30,035 nucleotides of DNA, taken from positions 1 to 30,035 of the forward strand of contig CAYVOX010000026.1 of assembly GCA_964453035.1 (NCBI GenBank), read 5' to 3'. Shown here piece by piece: positions 1 through 4,976 of the stretch. This DNA is from CAYVOX01 sp964453035. GTDB taxonomy: Bacteria; Chloroflexota; Anaerolineae; Anaerolineales; Anaerolineaceae. A program made the position numbers and the translations under genes. The notes below the pieces were generated by a model, which did no database searches, was not told where the DNA came from, and worked only from the letters and a program-made list of their open reading frames with translations. The number at the start of each line of letters is the position of its first letter. Within the stretch, counting starts at the first letter, position 1.

Positions 1-3
1 TAT

Positions 4-44
4 TACCTTGAAATATCGGATTGAAACTCCGAAAATTCAAGGTA
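4..44 (+). promoter_or_regulatory. Nested palindrome overlapping the promoter of the first gene
   Basis: An outer 9-bp inverted repeat (TACCTTGAA at 4-12, TTCAAGGTA at 36-44) encloses an inner 5-bp one (TCGGA at 16-20, TCCGA at 28-32), separated by ATA and AAA bulges. It covers the -35 box and touches the -10 box of the promoter at 21-48, so a protein bound here would block RNA polymerase. This placement suggests an operator, possibly autoregulatory, but the binding factor is unknown. It could also be a DNA cruciform or part of a repeat that extends left of the window. Confidence 0.55.
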
Positions 45-48
45 TAAT
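21..48 (+). promoter_or_regulatory. Sigma70-type promoter, probably giving a leaderless mRNA
   Basis: TTGAAA at 21-26 and a perfect TATAAT at 43-48 are separated by 16 bp. The expected transcription start is about 54-55, which is the A of the ATG at 55. No ribosome-binding site lies at a useful distance: the AGG at 50-52 is only 2 bases from the ATG. The mRNA is therefore predicted to be leaderless. Confidence 0.7.
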
Positions 49-54
49 AAGGCT

Positions 55-1203
55 ATGATTGAGCGACCGGATTACCTGAACCGATTAAGAGCCGCCATCC
101 GGCGCTCGCCGGTCACCGCTTTGCTGGGCGCGCGCCAGTGCGGAAAAACAACCCTGGCCCGCCAGCTGGCTGGGCAAACACCTTCCACCCTCTTCGACCT
201 TGAATCCGTTCCAGATCAACGCCGGCTGCAAAATCCGGAACTGGTGTTGGGCAGCCTCACCGGCCTGGTGATTCTGGATGAAATCCAGGCCATGCCCGAG
301 CTTTTCCAGGTGCTGCGCGTTTTGGTGGACCGTCCTCAAAACCAGGCACGATTTCTCATCCTGGGCAGCGCTTCTCCGCACATCATCAAATCGGCCTCGG
401 AAACGCTGGCCGGCAGGGTGGAATTCATCGAACTGCAGGGCTTTAACCTTTCCGAAACCGGCGTGGACAACTGGGAAACGCTCTGGCTGTGCGGCGGCTT
501 CCCGCGTGCGTATCTGGCCGGTTCAAATGAGGATAGCCTCACCTGGCGCGAGGGGTTTATTCGCACCTTCCTGGAACGCGACATCCCGCAACTGGGGATC
601 AACATCTCCTCCGTTGCCATGCGCCGTTTTTGGACCATGCTGGCTCACTATCACGGGCAAACCTGGAATGCCGCCGAAATTGGCCGCTCGATGGGCCTTT
701 CCGATAAAACCGTGCGCTCGTACCTGGATATTCTGACGGGCACCTTTATGATCCGCCAGCTTCTGCCCTGGTATGAAAACCTGGGCAAGCGTCAGGTTAA
801 ATCCCCCAAGATTTATTTCCGAGATACCGGGCTGCTGCACAGCCTGCTGGATATTCCCGATACCCATGCCTTGCTCGGGCATCCAAAGGTCGGCGCTTCG
901 TGGGAGGGGTTTGCCCTGGAGCAGGCGCTACAGATTCTCCACCCGGCTGCGGCTTATTTCTGGGGCACTCATGCCGGCGCGGAAATCGACCTGGTCTTCC
1001 AGTCGATGGGAAAACGGTTCGGCATAGAGATGAAGTTTAGCGAAGCCCCCACAATCACGCCCTCGATGAGAATTGCCTCCTCCGAATTATCCCTCAGCCA
1101 TCTCTGGATTATCTACCCTGGAAATCAAACCTATCCTATCACAAACAACATCACCGCTCTCCCGCTCAAAAACCTGCCATCACTCCGCGAGCAGATAAAA
1201 TAA
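55..1203 (+). CDS. AAA_14-family ATPase with C-terminal DUF4143 domain
   Basis: This 382-residue protein has the family's usual length and layout. The N-terminal P-loop ATPase domain shows Walker A (GARQCGKT, about 25-32), Walker B (LVILDE, 71-76) followed by IQ, and a sensor-like LILGSAS stretch near 100. The C-terminal half carries the DUF4143 landmarks ERDIPQLG, a winged-helix-like segment, YFRDTGLLHSLL and a PD-(D/E)xK-like GAEIDLVF...EMKF run near 305-330, which resembles a nuclease fold. The family is very common in anaerobes and Chloroflexota, often as isolated genes; its role is not established, and toxin-antitoxin or selfish-element roles have been suggested. The ATG at 55 is chosen because the promoter at 21-48 would start transcription there. 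The gene stands alone; the next gene is 238 bp away. Confidence 0.9.
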   Translation: MIERPDYLNRLRAAIRRSPVTALLGARQCGKTTLARQLAGQTPSTLFDLESVPDQRRLQNPELVLGSLTGLVILDEIQAMPELFQVLRVLVDRPQNQARFLILGSASPHIIKSASETLAGRVEFIELQGFNLSETGVDNWETLWLCGGFPRAYLAGSNEDSLTWREGFIRTFLERDIPQLGINISSVAMRRFWTMLAHYHGQTWNAAEIGRSMGLSDKTVRSYLDILTGTFMIRQLLPWYENLGKRQVKSPKIYFRDTGLLHSLLDIPDTHALLGHPKVGASWEGFALEQALQILHPAAAYFWGTHAGAEIDLVFQSMGKRFGIEMKFSEAPTITPSMRIASSELSLSHLWIIYPGNQTYPITNNITALPLKNLPSLREQIK

Positions 1204-1246
1204 TGGGCTAGCCACCTGAAAGTTGCATGAATCTTAACCAGAGGTG

Positions 1247-1355
1247 TTGTCATTCTGAGCCTGAGCGCAGCGAAGGCGAAGAATCTCGTTGTAGATGAAT
1301 AACTTGAAGACCAGATATTGAGATCCTTCGGCTTTTCAAGCCTCAGGATGACAAA
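1247..1355. repeat. MITE-like inverted-repeat element
   Basis: TTGTCATTCTGAG at 1247-1259 faces the near-complement CTCAGGATGACAA at 1342-1354. Each arm continues inward with related GAAG(A/G)ATCTC words (near 1278 and 1320). It encodes nothing and occupies most of the gap between the first two genes. A related element lies at 4497-4636, which supports a dispersed non-autonomous repeat family. No transposase gene is present in the window. Confidence 0.6.
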
Positions 1356-1441
1356 CTGTCAGGTCGCCAGAAATAAGGGCACGAAAAACAGACGATGATA
1401 ATGACAAAATTGCAGCGACACCAAAGTTTGCGGAATATCCC

Positions 1442-3466
1442 ATGACCGACTGGATGCGCTTCTTCTCCCCGTTCGATCTCGCCCTCTTCCTGCTCAGCGT
1501 GCTGGGCTGGGTGGTGGGCGGTTGGCTGCTGGTGCGTGCCCTGTTTGCACCCCGCCCGCACGAGCGCCTGCTGCTGGGCTTGGCTTCGGGCTGGGCGCTG
1601 CACCTGACGCTGGTCAACCTGCTGGTGCAGGCGCTGCCCATGCTGTGGGCCAACCTGCTGGCCGCGGCAATGATCCTGGTCGCCGGGCTGGCGCTGGGGC
1701 GCCGCGCCCCGCTGAGCCGCGCTCAATTGAAGCCCGAACTGCGCGCCTGGCCGCAGTTGCTCGCCCTGGCGCTGCTCACCCTGCTGTTTGAATCCGCTCT
1801 GCGCGGCTTCAGCCTGTTCGATGAATACCTGCACCTGCCGCTGGTCTCCATCATGGGCGCCGGTGATATTCCCCCGCACTTTTACGGCAACGCCAGCCTG
1901 CCTTTTGCTTACCATTACGGGCTGCACGTCTTTGCCGCCCTGCTCACCCGCCTGGCCAACTTTTACCCCTACACCGCCTGGGACCTGGCACGCGGCTTTT
2001 CCATCGCCCTCACCGCCGTGCTCGGCTGGCTGTGGGTGCGGCGGCACACCCGCTCCGCGCTGGGGGGCACGCTGGGGAGTTTGCTCATCACCCTGGGCAG
2101 CGGCACGCGCTGGCTGCTGCTTCTCCTGCCCGCTTCGGCGCTAAACTGGTTGAGCTCGGGCATTGAAATGAGCAACACCGGCCTGGATACCGGCGCCAAC
2201 CTGGTGGAGGCGCTCAGCCGCCCCTGGCATGCCGAGGGGCTGGGCGATATGCCCCTGCCCTTTGCCTACCTCAACGGCGCTTTCACCCCGCAATCCTTTG
2301 CCCTGGGTGCCGCCAGCGCCCTGCCAGCGGTGATTGTGCTGCTCCTGCTGCTACTTTCAAAACCTGCCCCATCCCTCAAAAGCCCGGGCGGCCTGGTGGT
2401 GATGGGCCTGCTTCTGGCTGGTCTGGCGCTCAGCGCTGAACACCTCTTCGCCATGCTGTGGGCGGGGGTGTGGCTGGCGCTGCTCATCGCCTGGCTTTAT
2501 GCCCGCCGCCGAAAACATCGCCTGCAACCGGGCTGGTTGTCCGGTTGGGTGGTTATCCTGCTGGGCAGTGCCCTGCTCAGCGCCGTACAGGGCGGTTACA
2601 TCACCGTCACGCTGCAATCCCTGCTGGCCCGCCTCACCGGGGCAGCGGCAGCTTCCAGTTACGTCTATGGCTTTGGTCTGCGCTGGCCCCCGGCGGTGGT
2701 CACCGGGCACCTGGGCAACCTCAGCCCCTTCGAGCCGCGCCAGCTGGTCGTCCTGCTCTTTGAGCTGGGTCCCGCGCTGCTGCTGGCGCCCCTGGCTACT
2801 CGCCTGGCCTGGCGCAGTGCCCACCGCCAGGATGCACTGACCGCCGGGTTGGGATGGGCTGCGCTGCTGGCTCTGGGCTTCACGCTGTTTGTCCAGTATG
2901 GGCTGGATCGCCAGTCCAGCCGCTTTGCTGGAACCACCCTGTGGCTGTGGCTGGCGCTGTGCGCCCCGCTGCTGTGGCATTTGTTCCGGCGCGGCGGCTC
3001 AACCCTGCGCAGCGCACTCGGGTTGGGCTTTAGCGCGGTGATCCTCAGCGGGACGGTCATTTTTGCGCTGCAGGCAGCCTCCATCACCGTGCCGCGCGCC
3101 TCCTATTACCTTGAGGTGGTGGACCAGGCCGCCTTCCGCGCCTACTGGAACAAATTGCCCCCCGATGCTCACGTGCTGGATAACCGCGCCGAGCGCTCCG
3201 TGGCCATTTTTGGCCGCGCCGCCTATGCCTTCACCCAGGAACATGCCCCCCTGCCGGAATGGGGCGCCCTGGTCGATGACCCCACCCCGCAGAAAGTGCT
3301 CGCCGCCGGTTACACCCATCTCTACATGAACAACTTCTGGTGGAACAACATCCCCCCTGAGGCGCGCGCCGCCCTGCAAAGCGCCTGTGTGCGCGCCGAA
3401 ACGCGCATCGATGCTGCCGGCGGGATAGATTACCGCCAGCTGCTGGATGTGACCGGCTGCCGCTAG
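1442..3466 (+). CDS. Large multi-pass membrane protein, GT-C glycosyltransferase-like
   Basis: This is a 674-residue protein with roughly a dozen hydrophobic segments between residues 10 and 560 and a hydrophilic C-terminal tail (about 575-674). After the early membrane helices comes a loop with an acidic motif (SLFDEYLHLP, about 124-133) and YHYG (157-160). An acidic first extracytoplasmic loop followed by many helices is the architecture of GT-C enzymes, which use polyprenyl-phosphate sugars outside the membrane. I do not recognise a named family, so enzymatic activity is inference. No Shine-Dalgarno sequence precedes the ATG at 1442. Weak TTGCAG/GAATAT boxes at 1410-1415 and 1433-1438 would put the start of transcription at the ATG, so a second leaderless message is possible but poorly supported. 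It is separated from the main polysaccharide locus. Confidence 0.75.
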   Translation: MTDWMRFFSPFDLALFLLSVLGWVVGGWLLVRALFAPRPHERLLLGLASGWALHLTLVNLLVQALPMLWANLLAAAMILVAGLALGRRAPLSRAQLKPELRAWPQLLALALLTLLFESALRGFSLFDEYLHLPLVSIMGAGDIPPHFYGNASLPFAYHYGLHVFAALLTRLANFYPYTAWDLARGFSIALTAVLGWLWVRRHTRSALGGTLGSLLITLGSGTRWLLLLLPASALNWLSSGIEMSNTGLDTGANLVEALSRPWHAEGLGDMPLPFAYLNGAFTPQSFALGAASALPAVIVLLLLLLSKPAPSLKSPGGLVVMGLLLAGLALSAEHLFAMLWAGVWLALLIAWLYARRRKHRLQPGWLSGWVVILLGSALLSAVQGGYITVTLQSLLARLTGAAAASSYVYGFGLRWPPAVVTGHLGNLSPFEPRQLVVLLFELGPALLLAPLATRLAWRSAHRQDALTAGLGWAALLALGFTLFVQYGLDRQSSRFAGTTLWLWLALCAPLLWHLFRRGGSTLRSALGLGFSAVILSGTVIFALQAASITVPRASYYLEVVDQAAFRAYWNKLPPDAHVLDNRAERSVAIFGRAAYAFTQEHAPLPEWGALVDDPTPQKVLAAGYTHLYMNNFWWNNIPPEARAALQSACVRAETRIDAAGGIDYRQLLDVTGCR

Positions 3467-3515
3467 GGGGTAATCCGTGCCATCATGCTCAGCAAATCCT
3501 CAGCAAATGCTTAAG

Positions 3516-3545
3516 TTGTTTTAATACATTTATGACAAATATGAT
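3516..3545 (+). promoter_or_regulatory. Possible promoter in the AT-rich intergenic region
   Basis: TTGTTT at 3516-3521 and TATGAT at 3540-3545 are spaced by 18 bp, with transcription predicted from about 3552. A CTTAAGTT word overlaps the -35 region here and recurs just upstream of the next promoter-like pair at 3756-3784. AT richness makes chance matches likelier, so support is modest. Confidence 0.35.
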
Positions 3546-3551
3546 GTATAT

Positions 3552-3710
3552 TATCAACAAGACACTGATTATTGGTTTCATGTAGGTGTCTCCACTGGAT
3601 AGCGGTCATTGGCCTGTCCCCCCCAGGCTGGTGAATAAAAACGCTAAAAGGTGACATTCCCTCCCTGAAGATTGCCTGGCATGTCCCCCCCATGCCAGGC
3701 AATCCCATTA
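3552..3710 (+). ncRNA. Candidate small RNA with two C-rich hairpin loops
   Basis: Two hairpins share the identical 7-base loop TCCCCCC. The first has stem GCCTG/CAGGC (3612-3616, 3624-3628); the second has a perfect 14-bp stem (3670-3683 with 3691-3704). C-rich hairpin loops are known in small RNAs that pair with Shine-Dalgarno sequences (for example RsaE-type RNAs in Firmicutes). That analogy is inference, and no U-tract marks an end. The second hairpin could alternatively be a transcription-end structure for the membrane-protein gene ending at 3466. Confidence 0.3.
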
Positions 3711-3755
3711 AACGGGGCAAGAAGCGGGCTCAAGAATTCTTAAGTTTTTGTTCTA

Positions 3756-3784
3756 TTGAATCGACTGATGAATTTTGCTATAGT
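3756..3784 (+). promoter_or_regulatory. Promoter-like pair for the structured intergenic transcript
   Basis: TTGAAT at 3756-3761 and TATAGT at 3779-3784 are separated by exactly 17 bp. The predicted start is about 3790-3791. No protein gene of normal size follows on this strand, so the transcript would be non-coding or would encode only the 36-codon ORF at 3968. Confidence 0.5.
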
Positions 3785-3967
3785 AGATTCACCACGGGTA
3801 GCTAGAGCAGTTTACAATTTGGCACTGCGGTGCCGGCGCGAATTTAATTGTGGGAAAACCACGTAAGGGGCCAGTTCAGAAGCCCCATTCCCCTCGGAAC
3901 CCACACCGCCACTGAGCGGTCCTGCTGCAGGCAGGATTAGGTCACAGGGAGATTCGGAACGTAAGTA

Positions 3968-4078
3968 ATGCCAGGCTGCCCGTGTTGCGCAAGTGCACGT
4001 GTAGTTGAAGTGGCAAGTGTTGTAGAAGTGGCAAGTGCAGTAGCAAGTGTAGTTGCAGTAGAACGTAGTTTGCAGTAG
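3968..4078 (+). other. 36-codon ORF over a triplet-periodic stretch
   Basis: From the ATG at 3968 the frame runs 36 codons to TAG and encodes a Val/Ala/Glu/Ser-rich peptide with a repeated VVEVAS unit. Most codons between 4000 and 4062 are of the form GNN, and the repeat units (18, 18, 12, 18 bp) keep the frame. An in-frame TAA lies two codons upstream. The only purine-rich site (AGGGAG near 3946) is too far from the ATG to be a convincing ribosome-binding site. This may be a tiny gene, or only a minisatellite within an RNA. Confidence 0.25.
3982..4078 (+). repeat. Degenerate minisatellite of 12-18 bp units
   Basis: About six imperfect units follow each other, typified by GAAGTGGCAAGT preceded by GTAGTT or GTTGTA. 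Unit lengths are multiples of six. There are no spacers of constant length and unique sequence, so this is not a CRISPR array. It lies between the small stem-loops and the terminal hairpin of the candidate RNA. Confidence 0.7.
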
Positions 4079-4171
4079 GAGGTTCGTGTAGTGTTCCACA
4101 GTTTGGGGTAATGGCGAGGTCCGTGTTCAATGAAGACGGAGGACCCCGCCATTACTCGTTAAAATGGGGGC

Positions 4172-4200
4172 TTGCCAGTCCCTCGACCCCCTGCTATAAT
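4172..4200 (+). promoter_or_regulatory. Promoter of the tRNA-Arg gene
   Basis: TTGCCA at 4172-4177 and a perfect TATAAT at 4195-4200 are separated by 17 bp. The predicted start, near 4206-4207, is three or four bases before the tRNA acceptor stem, a common spacing for stable RNA genes. Confidence 0.75.
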
Positions 4201-4209
4201 CGCAGTTGC

Positions 4210-4263
4210 GCCCCAGTAGCTCAAAAGGACAGAGCGAGGCACTCCTAACGCCTAGGTTGAGAG
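4210..4263 (+). tRNA. tRNA-Arg(CCT), 5' three quarters, cut by an assembly gap
   Basis: The acceptor strand GCCCCAG (4210-4216) is followed by T8 A9, the D stem GCTC/GAGC (4219-4222, 4232-4235) around a loop holding GG, the anticodon arm AGGCA/CGCCT (4237-4241, 4249-4253; four pairs plus one A-C mismatch) with loop CTCCTAA giving anticodon CCT at 4244-4246, the variable loop AGGTT, and the 5' T-stem GAGAG (4259-4263). The N run starts exactly at the next base. Matching 3' ends (T-loop TTCGATT, stem CCCTC, acceptor CTGGGGC, discriminator A) occur downstream at 4329-4348 and 4468-4487. Both of these are separated from their own GAGAG by about 20 extra bases. The true 3' part is probably hidden by the gap; a degenerate tRNA is the alternative. 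Confidence 0.7.
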
Positions 4264-4273
4264 NNNNNNNNNN
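4264..4273. other. Assembly gap (10 N)
   Basis: Ten N characters mark a join between contigs. The ten bases before the gap, AGGTTGAGAG, recur at 4299-4308 and 4438-4447, so the contigs broke inside a repeated sequence. The true gap length is unknown. Confidence 0.98.
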
Positions 4274-4359
4274 GAATAGTTTTTGCTCTGTCCTTTTTAG
4301 GTTGAGAGCACCCACAGGGGATGTGTTTTTCGATTCCCTCCTGGGGCATGACTCTGAAG
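4274..4359 (+). repeat. Copy 1 of a direct repeat carrying the tRNA 3' half
   Basis: This unit matches 4413-4498 with about 3 differences in 86 bases. It contains GCTCTGTCCTTTT (4285-4297), a perfect inverse of the tRNA D-arm segment at 4223-4235, then AGGTTGAGAG, a CACCC-led insertion, and the tRNA-like end TTCGATT-CCCTC-CTGGGGC-A (4329-4348). It lacks the 5' half of a tRNA, so it is not a functional gene by itself. Such 3' copies are typical of att sites left by tRNA-targeting integrases, but no integrase is visible. Confidence 0.8.
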
Positions 4360-4391
4360 ACCTGTCAGGTTTTTGAAACCTGACAGGTCTT
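4357..4391. repeat. Perfect 16-bp palindrome between the two direct-repeat copies
   Basis: AAGACCTGTCAGGTTT (4357-4372) and its exact complement (4376-4391) flank a 3-base loop, TTG. No T-tract follows on either side, so it is not a standard terminator. Similar GACCTGTCAGG palindromes are found as short dispersed repeats in many bacteria. Here it sits directly after the tRNA-like end of copy 1. Confidence 0.75.
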
Positions 4392-4412
4392 GTCAATTAC
4401 TGTCCAACACAA

Positions 4413-4498
4413 GAATAGTTTTTGCTCTGTCCTTTTTAGGTTGAGAGCACCCACAGGGGGTGTGTTATTCGATTCCCTCCTGGGGCATGACCCTGAAG
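4413..4498 (+). repeat. Copy 2 of the direct repeat carrying the tRNA 3' half
   Basis: This copy lies 139 bp downstream of copy 1 and is nearly identical to it. Here the insertion after GAGAG forms a perfect CACCC/GGGTG hairpin (4449-4453, 4459-4463), which is imperfect in copy 1. The tRNA-like end TTCGATT-CCCTC-CTGGGGC-A occupies 4468-4487. Confidence 0.8.
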
Positions 4499-4636
4499 GG
4501 GGTGTCCTAAAAGCCCATTTTTGTCATGCTGAGCGGAGCGAAGCATCTCACACCTGATGTTAAGACTCGTCGCTTCGCTCACTCGAAGAGTGCTCTTCGA
4601 GCAGAGTGACACACTTCTTTTTGAATAGCCCCTTTT
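4497..4636. repeat. Second MITE-like inverted-repeat element
   Basis: Imperfect terminal inverted repeats run from GGGGTGTCC...TTTTTGTCATGCTGAG at the left to ...AGAGTGACACA...AATAGCCCC at the right. The inner arms contain GAGCGGAGCGAAGCATCT and CGTCGCTTCGCTCACTCG, plus a GAAGAG/CTCTTC hairpin (4575-4590). It is related to the element at 1247-1355. The word TTGTCAATTACT at its right edge (4635-4646) also occurs at 4390-4401, so the element seems to have landed inside the local repeat array. Confidence 0.6.
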
Positions 4637-4695
4637 GTCAATTACTTAACAAGACTTGCATAGTTATCGCTCTGCTTTTTTGTTGAAAGCACCCT
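4635..4695 (+). repeat. Degenerate third copy of the local repeat
   Basis: TTGTCAATTACT followed by ATAGTTATCGCTCTGC and GTTGAAAGCACCC parallels the unit from 4390 through about 4453, with several substitutions. The tRNA-like 3' end is absent. The remaining 4696-4751 shows no recognisable feature and ends at the stop codon of the minus-strand operon. Confidence 0.5.
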
Positions 4696-4751
4696 GCTCC
4701 CGTCGAGGCCGCGCTGCGCCAACCCTTCAAGGTGTTCGCAATCAGCAAGTC

Positions 4752-4976
4752 TCACGTATCCTCAATTGCCTGAAACTCAACCCCGTGCGCCGCCAGCAGC
4801 GCCCGGACCGCCTCCGCATCCGAGCGCTCAATCCGCACGCACACCCCACAATCCGAGCTCAGATGGCGGGGCACCGGCACCAGTTTGCACCCCAGGCTGC
4901 GCTGCGCCAGCAGCTTTTCAATGCGCAGCGCATGGCTGGTGGAATCAACCAGGATGACCGCGTACACCACACTCAC
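4752..4976 (-). CDS. DUF3343 family putative sulfur/selenium carrier
   Basis: This 74-residue protein matches DUF3343 (the Se/S carrier-like family): an N-terminal strand and helix that handle small-molecule chemistry, then HLSSDCGVCVRI, where the two cysteines (C43 and C46 by count) are the likely sulfur or selenium binding pair. The family commonly sits beside a YedE transporter and a class V desulfurase in selenium-using bacteria, as here. The start is GTG at 4976; its GTG overlaps the TGA of the upstream desulfurase gene (GTGA, 4973-4976), implying translational coupling. It is the last gene of the operon. Confidence 0.85.
   Translation of the reverse strand: MSVVYAVILVDSTSHALRIEKLLAQRSLGCKLVPVPRHLSSDCGVCVRIERSDAEAVRALLAAHGVEFQAIEDT

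Larger units (their letters stand above)
3790..4156 (+). ncRNA. Candidate structured non-coding RNA, family unknown
   Basis: The stretch holds a dense series of stem-loops: GGCAC/GTGCC (3821-3834) enclosed by ACAATT/AATTGT (3814-3819, 3846-3851); GTGG/CCAC (3850-3862, alternative to the last helix); GGGGC/GCCCC (3867-3886); ACCGC/GCGGT (3905-3920); CCTGC/GCAGG (3921-3935). It ends with a long hairpin whose 9-bp outer stem GTAATGGCG/CGCCATTAC (4108-4116, 4147-4155) contains GGTCC/GGACC. A promoter-like pair sits just upstream and a tRNA just downstream. I looked for RNase P, tmRNA and SRP RNA signature words and did not find them. Large ornate RNAs such as GOLLD and ROOL also lie near tRNAs, but I cannot show homology. 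Borders are approximate. Confidence 0.4.

Noticed and set aside
3670..3704. Rho-independent terminator of the membrane-protein gene
   Set aside because: The 14-bp stem is strong, but it is 200 bases after the stop codon and has no T-tract, so it is listed as part of a candidate RNA instead.
3511..3720. 69-codon minus-strand ORF
   Set aside because: It covers the two C-loop hairpins, has no ribosome-binding site of note and no recognisable motif.
3982..4078. CRISPR-like array
   Set aside because: Units are contiguous, degenerate and variable in length, with no unique spacers and no cas genes nearby.
3812..4152. Minus-strand ORFs with Cys/Thr/Tyr or Leu/His runs
   Set aside because: The runs are just the minisatellite at 3982-4078 read backwards; no start signal or family supports them.
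3790..4160. tmRNA, RNase P RNA or SRP RNA
   Set aside because: The length suits tmRNA or RNase P, and a short internal ORF recalls tmRNA, but the tRNA-like ends of tmRNA and the conserved core words of the others are absent.
4210..4348. Selenocysteine tRNA next to the selenium operon
   Set aside because: The anticodon loop reads CCT (arginine), the acceptor stem is of normal length and there is no long variable arm.
4127..4396. Minus-strand ORF crossing the N gap
   Set aside because: It reads through unknown bases, a tRNA and repeats, so it cannot be a real gene.
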